From positions 404,225 through 468,224 of the forward strand of contig PTEX01000166.1 in assembly GCA_003342815.1 (NCBI GenBank): a DNA stretch of 64,000 nt, in the 5' to 3' direction. Within the stretch, counting starts at the first letter, position 1, and the number at the start of each line of letters is the position of its first letter. The translations under genes were made by a program, and so were the position numbers. The DNA comes from Eudromia elegans. Its lineage: Eukaryota > Chordata > Aves > Tinamiformes > Tinamidae. Of the stretch, positions 1-15,472 are shown one piece after another. The notes beneath the pieces were generated by a model. It searched no databases and was not told where the DNA came from. It saw only the letters and a list, made by a program, of their open reading frames with translations.

Positions 1-1109
1 ATGACAAATCTTCCTATATTGACAGAGGAATTGATAATGATCAGAAAAACAATCTAAATGCAAACCACATCAATTCACTTCTCGACTTAGAGTTCCTGGG
101 TTCTAAGCCACTTGAAACCAGAATAATATACATCTCATTTGGTTCTTAATCCCTTTCTTACATATTCATTAATGATCGTTGTTCTCAACAAACTATTGGG
201 CTAGGCAATAGCATTGTTCATATATTTACAATAAATATTTTCATTTAAAACAAATTGTGCAGCTTTATTTAAAGGCCTTTATAGCTGCTTTCACATTTTT
301 GAAGGGTTTTATCACACAATGGACATTGACTTTACTAGTAATTATTAGGATGACTCTTTATAACCCATTGATGCAACATGAATCTGACGGATTTATGATA
401 TCTTCCAGTTTCTGAAAGACTGCCTAAAATTATGAAACCTGGAATGACCAATTTTACATTTACACATTGATTCTTTCAACAAAGAATGGAAATGTGAAAC
501 AACACAGTGAATTCTGCAATACAAAATGCAGGCAGTTGACTATATACACCAAATTTAATTAGTGGGCTATACTTACACAATACTTTAAAGCAGTCTAAGG
601 CTTTTATATGACGAAGATGCCCTTGACTGTTAAATTTACTACCAGANTTGCTGAAGCACTGCTCAGAATTTTCACCAGGCTAGTTTCTCTCTGTGACCTA
701 TATGTTAGTGCTTNTAATTAGGTATTTGTAAAGCATCTTTATGGCTACTTATGAATGACTTCATGAATGACTTCATTAAGTGAATCCTCTTTTATGGAAA
801 AATTAGTTAGCAGGATCCCTTTAGAGAATTTTGGTCCTTTAATCTGAGATAAAAAGAGTCTAAAAAGGAAAATGAATATTTCATTCTTAGCATTTTTAAT
901 TAGTGCTTTGATAACGGTATTGTAAACTGGTTTGTTTCTAGTACAGTCACAAAAATTTAACATAAATACTTATGTAGATGTTTTAGTTGTATTTGCATGT
1001 AAATTATCCTAGAGGATGCTTTGACCATTTTTCTCTTTTATAAACAAAAACATNTATTAGTAAACTCCACAGAACAGTAGTTGTGAATTTTTTAAATTCA
1101 AAAGCAAAC
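1..1109 (-). other. Intron after w17 (partial)
   Basis: AT-rich sequence with no recognisable feature. The next exon, expected to encode sushi25, is not present. Confidence 0.8.
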
Positions 1110-2444
<1,335 letters not shown>

Positions 2445-2621
2445 CTGTGCAGTCTGGAGCAGTGCCAGTCCATGTGCCATTGGCAGTACAATGTCGAGTA
2501 GTTAATCCTGAAGTTTTGTAACCTTCCCAACAGGCATAGATGACAGAGCTGGAGAATAATATTCCATCACTGTATGTTATCATACCATTGGCTGGAGTGC
2601 CAGGGTTCCCACAAGATACCG
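2445..2621 (-). CDS. CSMD1: CSMD1 exon w16: sushi23
   Basis: This 177-bp exon encodes 58 residues of one sushi module: [32 protein letters not shown] and PDCT. An extra Trp follows Cys2 (CWEG). One sequon (NGT). Very close to remembered human CSMD1. It has no ATG-led open frame of its own, so it was found by reading the minus strand from splice site to splice site. Acceptor TGGCAG; donor G|GTCAGA, weak at +3. Confidence 0.95.
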
Positions 2622-3234
2622 CTGCCAGGAAAAGGTTTTAGAAGTCAGTATTTTTCTAGCAGAACTGAAAAGTGAAGGTCATTACTTTTTAAAGAGACAA
2701 ACTTATTATAAAGTTATAGACAATATTAAGAGAAAATGTTCAATGATTGTATTTTTGAGTTAATATCTTAATTCTCTTTGATTAATTAAAGATGTTAAGT
2801 ATAAAAAAATATTCATTGGTCTCTTTCACAATACATGTGTAAGAAGTTAATATGATAATATGACAGTGCACTTAGTATAACCACTGGACAGAAGATTCAT
2901 TCAGCTCTTCCTGTGCTCAGATCAGATGTCTGCAAGCACATTTGACAAGCACATTTTTGCATTTGCATAGCTTCAAGAAATATAATTTTGAGGGAAAAAA
3001 AAAAAAAAAAAGGAAGATGTAATTCAAATTAAAAGAATGTCAAATGTACCACATCACTAAACTGGTAGTTAATGAAAGAATTAGCTTGAGAGTTATTACA
3101 GCATCACAGGAATAGTGACAGTGATAGTGTGAAGGGTTGACTTCAATTTTTTTTTCAATTTAAACTTACTTTTAAAAGATTTGTTTGAGCAGAAAATTAT
3201 CATCCTTAAGCAAGTTGTTACATGACATATTTTA

Positions 3235-3280
3235 GAAAAAGGGAAAGGAAGGGAAGAGAAGGGGAGGGAAGGGAAGGATA
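3235..3280 (+). repeat. Purine tract with G-quadruplex pattern
   Basis: The tract is purine-only over about 40 bases. From 3241 to 3273 it has five runs of three or four G separated by 1 to 7 bases. Confidence 0.85.
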
Positions 3281-5683
3281 AGAAAAAGAACGAGTAAATC
3301 CTTTACAATTCCTTCTGTACAAAAAGCCCACATGATTTAGAGACAGCCTGGAACTCATGTAGAGATAGCTGAAAGGTATGGAGATACCTATGGTAGTTTT
3401 GGAGCAGAAAAAAGCAGGGTGTCCTGTATTGCCTGCAGGCCAGGAAATTCTGGTTGTGAAGCCACAGAGTAAGGTTGCCTAGTCCACTATAATCTCAACC
3501 AAAGTAATGAAAATAGAATATACTCTAAAATAAGTCAATTTTTTGGCTGAAATACACTACTGATGAGTGTATCCAAACCAAAACAGATATGCATGCTTTT
3601 CAGTAAAGATGGATAAAAGTGTTTTATATGAATAGTAATTTAGCTCATTTCTTACACTCACGATACAGAGACCATCCTGCAGCCCTGTTACTATACTGCT
3701 TACTGGAAACACTCCCTTCCCAACGCTGCTGCTGCCACCTATACCAGTTACACTTCTGGGAGAAACCTGGGCAGTGCAGAACAAAACCACAGATTTTACA
3801 TTTTTCACGTAGAAAAGCACTTCATCTAATCTTTGGCTGATTACTTCATTCAAGGTGTTGTCTTGAATATCTTTTGGTATACTACACACTGAAAGCCAAG
3901 ATATCACTTCATGATAGCCACTGACCTTACAGAATTATGGAAAATCAACTATTTGAACAGTTTGTAACAATTTTGTCTCTGCAAGTATCTCTCTTAAGTG
4001 TTCTCTATCATTTTGTTGAAAAAGTGTTGTCTCTTCCTTTGTCAGGAGGGAACTTTTTACAAAGTATTTTAAGATTTGCCACTCAAAACTGAATTAAAAT
4101 AGAAGAATTAGCTTGAATATTTGCTCTACTTCTTAAAGAGTCCATCAGCTATCAAAACAATATGTGAGCTACAATAGCTATTGGTAGACAGGGTTATCTC
4201 AGCTGGAGCTAATGTAACAGGATTGTTACATATTATCTTGTATGTCCACTAAATACTTGTAAGAGTAGAAAAGGAGGACTGCAAAAAATGTCACTACTGC
4301 NAAGAACGGCACATCAAAAATTAAAACAATGTAAAGGAGAGATAAAATTAAATTAAATACAGAGAGATATTCATTACTTCCAGCTTCCATCCACTGACCT
4401 AGCACTGAGGAGTGCATATGTGATGGCCTGAACTCAGGTGTNTTCTGAATAGAAGCAAAGTGTAACAGGCAGACATCTGATCTGATGACCTCCAAAGTGA
4501 TCAGAGGACCTACGCACCATGCAAAAAGTTTACTACAGCAGGTCAGCCCAAAGTCTGAAAGAAGGTGTGCTACAGATTATGAAGGAAAATGCTACTTTCA
4601 TGGCATTTCTAGGCTGGTTTCACTGTCAAGTGCTATTTTAGTTCCATTTATGCAGATCTTCATAGTTCTATGCAAATAAGATATTCAGTGTCAATATTAA
4701 TATAAATCTAGTACCTGCTNTTTCTGTTTTTAATAGAGAATTTCTTATAGATGGAATGACAATTCTCAGAAATTCTNCAGAATGGAATTAATTTAGTGAA
4801 TGACATCTTAGACCTCCTCATACTTTCTCAATACTCCTATAGTTAAAAACATTTATCATCAAAATTTCTAGTGAAAATGTCATTGATGATTCTACTGACA
4901 TTATTGCCAATTTGGGGAATGTCGGAATTAATGTGGAATCCTGGTTGGCAATTGAAGTAACTTCTGGCAAGTGGCAGTTTTAATAGTTGCCCTTCTTTCT
5001 TCCTTCTTTCTGCTTATGAGGAAATAAATATTGACAGGCAGACTTCTGAATGTTCTTGGCTGTTATTTGCTTTCTTTGCGTCTGTGGTGATCTATATCAA
5101 TTACCTCAACAGAGGCCACATCAGCCAAACAACCAGACACGAAGAAAGGTATTAACACACTAAGTGTTTACCTAGCATGTGATTTCCTGACAGGTGGAAT
5201 AAACATGAACTATGTTTCTTGACAAGAATGAAGACATCTGAGATAAAGCCAGGTTTACAATCAGTGGGTTTAGTTACCCTGTTGTCATTGTGACATAGAG
5301 AGTGTAAGGGTGAAGATATGCTCTCCTAGTCTGTCCTGGGCTCTGCAATACTTATACCAGAGAAAAACACAATTTAGAGGTAAAGAGAAAGAGTGTTACT
5401 GAAATCAAGTTGGAACAACCCCTCTTCAAAAAAAAAAAAAAAAGCATTTCACAGTGTTGCCACTGACTGCTGGACTGCTGCTGTTATGATACAATTAATG
5501 TCTTCATGTAAGGGAAGAATGGATAAATGGATATTGTATAACTTAAATGTCTACCTCCTAGCTTAAACTCTCCTCTAAATATTGATCCTGTGTCCACTGC
5601 CATTTTCACATAGTCATGGGTGGGATCTGCACTGACAGAAAAGCAGTCCACGCTGAAGAACACTGCTAAATGAGAATACTGTG

Positions 5684-5713
5684 ATAACATCCATAACATC
5701 CATAACATCCATA
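5684..5713. repeat. Three-copy 9-bp tandem repeat
   Basis: Three units of ATAACATCC plus a partial copy. Confidence 0.9.
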
Positions 5714-6474
5714 ATTGCAAAACACTGTGAATTTGTGGAAAATATTTTGTCCTATCTTCCATTTCTCCATGCAGTGTAAAAGATGACGGATACTACAGGA
5801 CTTGCCAGCTGTGCATCCAAGCCAATGAATGAGATCAACTATCTTTTTGATCAACTATCTTCTTGAAAAAAAAAAGTCATTTTAAACTGAATCTACAGTC
5901 TTTCATTACTTCTTTTTACTTCTGATATTCCATAGAAAAAGCCTTTAAAAAGTTTTATTATATTTTTGAATATTATTCTTAACTCTGATTTCCGGAACTT
6001 TCCCCATTTACATTTCTTTTGAATAAGCTAGCATAAAAACAGTATCTCTCATAAAAGATTAGATCTAAAATATGTGAAGAAATGGTCATTCATTTGTTCT
6101 TAGTTATGAATACAACATTATTGATTGGTCTGTCCTTGATGTACAGATATGACAAAGGAAAATAAAGTTAAAATCTTACTCCTTTTTTTTTATTTTATAT
6201 TTAACTTGGGTATGCACTCTCTACTATCAAACTCATTATTTGATTAACTGGTATTATCTCATACTCTACTTCAAAAATACACACTTTAAAATCCTGTAGG
6301 TTTGAAGTGAGATTTTTAAACAAACCAATGACTACTTGTAAACTATTTTACCACATTTCTTAAGAGGAATCTGAAAGTGTATTTGTGGCACAATATTTTC
6401 TTCTGATTAAAGAATAAAATGTCATTAGTAAGGTATTCAATAGGGTAATCAATCCTAATGTCATCAGTACCTAC

Positions 6475-8146
<1,672 letters not shown>

Positions 8147-8320
8147 CTGAGCAGTGAGGCAGAGTTCCACTCCAGTGGCTGTCTTCTTGGCATTCCCTTG
8201 TAGAGTTTCCTGTGAGACTTCGACCCGCTGTGCAGGAATAGCGAACTACGGAGCCAAACGTAAACTTGTCTCCTATAAGAACTGCATTGGCAGGCACCCC
8301 AGGATGTCCACAAGAAATGG
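8147..8320 (-). CDS. CSMD1: CSMD1 exon w14: sushi21
   Basis: This 174-bp exon encodes 57 residues of one sushi module: ISCGHPGVPANA, YSCTAGRSLTG, RECQEDSHW and LPHCS. One sequon (NST). The middle of the module differs more from remembered human CSMD1 than the neighbours do. Phase 1 both ends; acceptor CCATAG, donor G|GTAGTT, a weak match to consensus. Confidence 0.95.
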
Positions 8321-10668
8321 CTATGGAAGAAAAGGACACACTATATTACAGTGTTTTCATGTAACAGGAAAAGGCTGTTAAAATCTTTAAATATGAGGTT
8401 AGTTCCACACAAAATAGATTTCTGGGTGGATTTCTACTTTTTCATATTTTTAGTTTTGCTATGGCTATTGATGACTTCCTGGTCACTTTTAAGAGGAGAG
8501 ACAAAATATGCCTTTAAAAATAACCTCCCTACTTTAGCTTTCCTTTGTAATATACAGAGGTCTCTTTCTTTACTGATTTCCACTCACTATCCTAACTCTT
8601 ACAAGCTTCATTTCTTCTAAGGTCTGGAAAGGATAAACAAAACTGAGGTAATATTGCAATGTGCTTTAATACTACATATACAATAACAAATGGTAGTTTT
8701 ATTATATCCTCAGAATTACTACAAGCAGTTTACACAGGTAAAAAGAAATAAAACAAAAATAGACCTGTAGTATTATTACAATTTCATGTTGAAGTAAAAT
8801 GAGCAACAGAAAAAGGAATTACTGATTATGTTGGTGAATTACAAATCACATTTAAGTTTATGCTATTGTATGCATTTTACTTGTGAAAAAAAAAAAAAAA
8901 AAAAGCAGTTTTGGTACAGTTTTGGTTCTTTGCAAGCAAGTAGTTCAGATCTGTCCTACAAGGAGGCATAAGTCATCTTAAGGTATACTATAAATCATAT
9001 TCCAAATGCTTTTAGTGTTAAAGTTAGGTTATCTAAAGGAAAAGAAAGGCAATGAAGAGTTTTTACATGACCATAAAGAATAGTCTTGAAATGTAAACAG
9101 AGTACACAAAATAAACAGATCAGTTTATCACGCTCACAAACTACTTTAAACTATGATCTATGGATCACACATTTCTAGAGAAAAAAAAAGAAAAGATTGT
9201 AAATTATGAACAATTTCTTATGGTTATTTCTCTTGACATCAGTCATAATTGTATGCAATGCACTGGGTCCCGAGATAAAATCAAACTGACTACAAAGTGC
9301 AGTGCTAACAGAGAGCACAGCCCTGACCTCTCTGCACAGCTGTGTGTTCCAGTTGCTTTGCCTGGCCTGGCAGAAGACTTCATCAGGCAAAGAGTAAACC
9401 AAAGCAAGAAACTGCTCTGGCTGAACAGTAACCTCACAGAAAAAAAAAAAAAAAAAAGGTTTAGTTATCAGAGAAATCCATTATCTTAATGAGTTTGCAG
9501 CAGGATCACGCAAATGCTAGCCCTGACACAATTCAGGAAGGAGCTATGGTGGGTAAAGAGGAGGGGAAGGAGGAGGATCAGCCTTTTGGGAGAGAACCAT
9601 ATTCCTCTTAACGTGACTGTATAATGGTTTGTAGTACAGGAAATTTTCTCAGATCCAGAAGGTAGAAAGAAGCATCTGTTTTAGACAAAGCCTCTCAGAG
9701 GTATTGATTCACATAAAAGGACAGTGTTTTTCTATTTTTTCACTGTTGAACAAGAACTGTTAGTGATAAAATTTTCAAAAGAACCTCATGTCTGTTTTCA
9801 GTTTGAAATTTATCTTACCTGTCTCTCCAAGCATTTTGCCCTACCACTGAAAACAATCTTACACTTGAAAAACAAAGAGATTGTCATTGATACCTCTGAA
9901 ATTGTGCTCGAAAAGACTGTATATCACTTTACCTAAGAACAGATAAACAGATCATTCTCACAGAAAATGCTCTATTCATTCCAGTAAGAGTTTTATTTCA
10001 AGGACAGAATGCAAAATTTGTCCTGTAGATACTGAGTATTTAGATAACATTTCAGTCCATCAGCAACAAATGACTGCTAGACCAAAAGACATCTGAGGAA
10101 TTTAGGCACTTCTTTGACTTATTTGGAAGTTCCCATGACCCCAACCTCTATCGTTAGTCACTAGAGCAAGCTGAGCACTTCCTATTCTGAGGAGACGTAC
10201 AACTTTGACTTTACTGAAACTCTATCCAAAGACAGAAGGCATGTAAATGCTACCAAATTTCCAAAATGCTTGATGCAGAAAAATGGGTAGCTATTTTAGG
10301 TGATTTAGATTTCTCATATTCTTCTCCTCCTTCCATAAGGAATGCTCTTAGATTATCATTCCTGATGATAATATGTAAGTAAAGATTTTAAGATTCTCTA
10401 GCTATTTTCAGGTAGAATACTGTAAAAATAAAGTATTTGGGCAAATTAATATTTATTTTATAGCACTTCAAGTGCTATAAGTCCATAATTTCCTCTAAAA
10501 TATTTTTTACATTAATAGCTAAAAGTTGCATACCAGCTTGCCTTAATTATTCCTCACTGAATTATACAATTTACAATATGTTACTCATAAAATCCAGTTC
10601 TGGCCCCCAAAATATGACTGCATTTTTTTTTAATTGTTTAATGTTAATCCAACTGGATAAATACTTAC
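8321..10668 (-). other. Intron w13-w14 (2348 bp)
   Basis: Unique sequence apart from A19 (8886-8904) and A18 (9440-9457) runs. Confidence 0.85.
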
Positions 10669-10857
10669 ACAAGCACTTTGGTAGTGATCTGTCCCACAAG
10701 CCATTAGATTTACAGGTCAAAGCAGACGAGCCCAACAGATAAAATCCCTTCTTGCAATGGTATGCCACACTTGTTCCATATTTGAAACTTTCAGGGTAAT
10801 TCTGTTGTCCGTGTCGAATAGCATTTTCCACAAAACCAGGATCAGAACAGTTTACCA
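10669..10857 (-). CDS. CSMD1: CSMD1 exon w13: sushi20
   Basis: This 189-bp exon encodes 62 residues of one sushi module: VNCSDPGFVENAIRHGQ, YHCKKGFYLLG, LTCKSNGLW and PKCL. It has a longer first loop than its neighbours (62 against 57 residues). Sequon NCS overlaps the first Cys, so it may not be used. The exon ends in T, making the shared codon Ser, and the donor is a perfect GTAAGT. Acceptor TCTTACAG. Confidence 0.96.
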
Positions 10858-13800
10858 CTGTAAGACAACCAGAGTGTTTATCATGAATGCATAACACTAA
10901 CACCAAACACAAAAATTAACAGTGAAGTTTTTGTTAGTTAATTAGCAACTTGTAACTGTTAAATTTCACCTCAAGTCTTTGATTTTAGCTTGATTTTAGT
11001 AATATTTTAGGTATTAAATTTTAGGTATAAGGCATTTTAGCCCCCAAAAAACTTTTTTTTTACTTCGAGAAAAAACATTGCAATCTTACTCTAGTTGCTA
11101 TAACAGTCTTGGAAATGCAAATGACTGGAAGCTAAAAGAGAACTTGGAGGAATTTTAAATCTTTTTTTCTCACTCATCTTAGTTTGTCCATATATTTACT
11201 TTTAATATGAGGAAAACAAAATGAAAATCAAACTAGTACATCGTTTAAATCACACTTAAATATTTTCTCTTTAAATCACCTGGAAGAATAAAAATACCAA
11301 NGAACAGTAGCAAGAGCATTTTGTGTTATTAATCTGTAAAAGAAAATGAAGGGATAATGATGAAAAATGAAATATTTAGTTGTGGGGAGTGACAGAGCGA
11401 ATTCATCAAAAGATGAAGCTATTCTTCAGAAAACAGTTAAAAAGCTAACAAATTATGCTTTATTGCCATGGGCATCTAGTATAAGTTATATCCCTTTCCT
11501 CTAATCTTTCCTTTCACTTGCAGCAGTGAAGACTGGTTTGTTGGTAGACTGAGAGCAGACACTGAGATTTCCATCACAAACTCTCAGCTTTATGGTTTAT
11601 CCATCCAACAGCTGCATGAAAAGTTATTAATTTCCTCCTCCCCTACCTAAACATAAATGATGTAGGTAAGAAAAGATTCAGAAAATCACTCGCTTTGTAA
11701 GTTATAGACCCCATCCTAGTTTCATGATTAAGACTTTGGGATAGTTTTCCACTGATAAAAAACATGAGTCTGTACCACTGTACAGGCAACAACAGTAATA
11801 TTTTCACCAATCATCCTAAAGGCTTAACTAAAGTTTATGGAAATTCTTCTTGACAAGTTTTGCCAAAAGTGCATTAAGGGCAAACATACAATTTGCTATT
11901 TCCCTTTGTCATTATTTTTTGAATCTTAAAGCTATCCTCATGTGTATATATTTATGTATGCTTGAGTATGTATATGCNTATATGAATAAATGCATATACA
12001 TCCTTCAAGCTAAAATTAAACAAAATTATATCTTCTGTGCTACTTAACATAATTGATATTAAAAAAAAAAAAAAAAAGAGGGTAGTCTGGCTAGCAAGGG
12101 ATGCATAAAGGAGTACTTCAGAAAACAATTTGAGTTGGTTGGCATACAGAACTAAGGTAGTAGTTTCCCTGATTGCTTTTCACCCTGGGGACACAGTTGT
12201 AAATCAGAGAGAACAGAAGGAGATTGCTTTCTCTCAATGACAGCTGTCAAGGGTTACAAGGGAAATGAATTCTGGCACTCTCAATTTAGTCTGTTGAGAA
12301 AAGCAGGAGAATGCTTTACATCTGCCCTGATGACTTTGGAACCTTACATCGAGTAGATTCAAACCCTTGAGGACAAAGAAGTGAAAAGACCATGTCAGAG
12401 TCCTCTAGGCAGTTTTCTGATAAAAAGCTGAATGATCATCAAAAAGTACATCATTCACAGTATTTCATTTCTTGTTCTCTCTTCCTTTTTCTTTCCCTTG
12501 GCAGAAGCAATGCTAAACTTCTTTTTAAACTTTGATAGCTGATCAAGAGTAGTTTTTAAACTTTATTTGAGAAGTACTGCATGAATGTTGGTATCTAGAA
12601 CATGAATAGGAACTACCACTCATAATGAATAAAAGTAGAGAATTCACTATGACTTTAGGGCAAATTTTAGGAGGTACTGTCTATAGCAAGAAAAGAAAGG
12701 ATGGTCTGTGAAAATCTAATTAAAGTGTTTCCTGTCTGTAGTAGTTTAGTAAAGTTCAATATAAAGTCAATACTACAAAAAATAGTAACCACTCACTGAC
12801 TAAAAGAAAAAGAAGTCAATCTACAGTCCAGGCTTTCCTATACTTTCTCAGTGAAAAATTCTGCCTGACTTCTCAGTTAAGTAGTCAAATCATCCTCTAC
12901 TAAAATACAATTGGAGTCCATAGCCTGTTTAAAAAAAATCCATGAAGTTACAGTTAGTTTTTCAGCTTTGTGGGAGGTTGTTCAAACTTCATAAAATGAT
13001 AGTTCTTTTAGATCACTACATTAGCTAATTTAAAAAAAAAAAAAAAAAAATGTGTTCCACATCCATATGAAAACTCTTCTTCCCATATCCCTTCCCTGCA
13101 GTGTGAACACAGGTGTAACCCTTGTAGATCTAAAAGAAAGACAAATTGCATACTTGTCTTAACTCTTTAGATGTCTACATGTACATTCATTTATGGGCAT
13201 TTTTGTAGTAAGTAGTGTAAACTCAATAATTTTTATTGCAATACTGTAACAATTACTGTTGTAATACTGTAATATCACTGTAAATACAGCTCAGTACTTT
13301 GTAATTCATATTAGAATCTAAAAACCTATTGAAATGCTTTATTTCACAGGGGGGTTTTTTTGTCACATGACACTGAAGTAGCATACATGATCTTTTTGTG
13401 TACTGTTTTTTGTTTGTCAGGCAAAACAACAACAACCACCACCACATATTTTCTTGGCCATAACTTCCTGGCAGTGACTTGTTAGCTATCTTATTCACAA
13501 CACAATAGATAGGAGCAATGCATCATTGCAGAAGAATGCCTGACAGATGCCTCACTTAATTTGTTAAAAATAACAGTGTTTCCTAAGCATGCACAATCAT
13601 TCTGTAACAAAATAATATAAAATAAATATTTTCTTTTGCAATAAACTCAAGCACTTGTCATGGAGAGTCCCAGTGAAGCGAAGCCAAGTTCATTATTGAC
13701 TCAAGTGAACTCAAGCAAGGCTTGAAAGAAAGGTGATAGGTAAAATCCGTTATATTAAATATTGCAGGTTTGCCAGAGACATCATTCCCTTCAACAGCAG

Positions 13801-14749
13801 ATTATTCAAGGAGCAGGAAGATTTATTTTTCTTGCACACAGATTCATGATTCATCATTAATAATGAAATTTAATACAAATATTTTTCATCTACTAGTTAA
13901 AAAGAAATTTTGAAACAAAGGCCATTCTAGAAGAAATGGTATTACTCCCTTCAGATAAGGTCAAATCAATTCAATATGAGGAAAAGTGCTATAGGCATTT
14001 AATTGACAGATATTTCAACAAGCAACCAGGGCCCAAACATTTTAATTTACCTTATGTACATTTTTCTTAATATTTTTAACCAAATATATTAAAATTAAAA
14101 ATTTAGATTTTTTTNAAAATCATGGATGAAAAATTAACAATTCAGAGTATTTTATGTCACCAACTCATGTGATTTCATCAGATACAGCTGAAGGAAATTT
14201 CTTTATTAAATACAATTTAAAAGTTTTTGTTCTTTTTCTTCCATATAAATGTTATAATTCTAGATATAATTTATTTAACCCTTATTGGCAAAAAAAAAAA
14301 AAAAATTGAACTGTACATAAACATATGTTAAAATAACCTCTTTTTTAAATAAAGAAAGCAGTTGTAAAAGTGTGTCACTAATTTTCATAGAATTTTGTCA
14401 TAACACCTAGTATCTACTGAGCTAAAAATCCTAATGTCAAGTTACCAAATTCTGCTCTCAGTTTGGTGATGTAAATGCATTTATGCTGTAAGATTCTGGT
14501 GAGGCAACTGACAGTAGGGAAGACTGATATAAACTAAGGAAACACACACACAGAAGCGTTCTGTGACAAAAATATTAGTTGATATAGCGGTTTGAACAAG
14601 TCTTCTCTGTAGTTTTCTACTTGCTCCTTTTGAAAAAATATCAAATGCTTTTGGGTCACAGTGAATTCATAAGCAGAAATGTAGGGCTGCAGACATATCA
14701 ACAAGGTTCTTGATAATACATCTGACCAAGTATTTAGTCATAAGCTACA

Positions 14750-15472
14750 AAGAATCACAGAAAGGATGAAGTTCAAAGGACCTCTAGCAATCACCTAGTT
14801 CAATATCTCTGCTCAAAGCAGGGTCAGATAGGGTAGGCTACTGGATGTATTAGGTTTGGTTTTTAATATCTCCATTAGAGACTTTATAAACTCTCTGGTC
14901 AATGTATTCCAGTAGAAAAGCTTTTTGTTATATTTAAATTGAGTTCCTCTCAGAAGAGTTTGAACTCATTTTCTTTACTCCCTCCCATCAGGTAGGAATA
15001 TTGGTATTATCACAACAAATATTATTGGGTTTATACTACTTACTACAAAAATGCTCATAAATGAATGTACATATAGACAACACATCTAAAGAGTAAAAAG
15101 ACAAGTGTGCAGCTTGTATGAGCTTCCTTTTGACTCTTCTTTTCTCCAGCCTGAACAATCTCAGCTTTCTCAGCTTCTCCTCATATGACAGATGCTCCAG
15201 GTCCTTAATCATTCTTGCTGCCCATCACAGAACTGCTCAAGCAGGTCCATGTCTCTTTTGTATTGGAGAATTCACTACCTGAATACAGTAGTCAAGATAT
15301 GACCTCACCAGTGTTGAGTGGAGGGGAAGGATCACCTCCATAATATGCTGACAACATTCTTCCTAATGCAGGTCAGGATGACACTGGCCTCCCTTGTGGC
15401 AAGGGCACATAGATGATCCATGGCCAACTTGTGGTTTGTCAGGAAACCTAAATTCTTCTTTGCAAAGCTGAA
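14750..15472 (-). mobile_element. Old CR1 LINE, 3' part
   Basis: The minus strand reads as the CR1 3' coding end and 3' UTR. Landmarks on the plus strand are AGAATCACAG at the 3' edge, GGACCTCTAGCAATCACCTAG, CTCCAGCCTGAACAATCTCAG, and AGGATCACCTCCATAATATG. About 14990-15115 does not read as CR1 and may be a replaced or inserted segment. Heavy divergence suggests an old copy. It lies in the sense direction of CSMD1. Confidence 0.88.

Larger units (their letters stand above)
2622..6474 (-). other. Intron w15-w16 (3853 bp)
   Basis: It holds a purine-only tract (3235-3280), A17 and A16 runs (2995-3011, 5428-5443) and a three-copy 9-bp repeat (5684-5713). A 116-codon open frame on the minus strand (3557-3907) matches nothing I know. 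Confidence 0.85.

Noticed and set aside
3557-3907. 116-codon open frame on the minus strand in intron w15-w16
   Set aside because: No recognisable domain, no splice context that fits CSMD1 order, and sushi22 joins directly to sushi23 without it. Such length is plausible by chance in 64 kb.
5484-5762. Open frame with repeated Trp-Met-Leu
   Set aside because: It comes from the three-copy 9-bp tandem repeat at 5684-5713.
8886-8904. Long A runs as possible SINE or processed pseudogene tails
   Set aside because: No SINE body, gene-like sequence or target duplication is seen before any of the 13 A runs; they look like plain homopolymers.
9160-9489. 109-codon plus-strand open frame
   Set aside because: It is bounded by A runs, has no known motif and overlaps open frames in other phases on the opposite strand; treated as chance.
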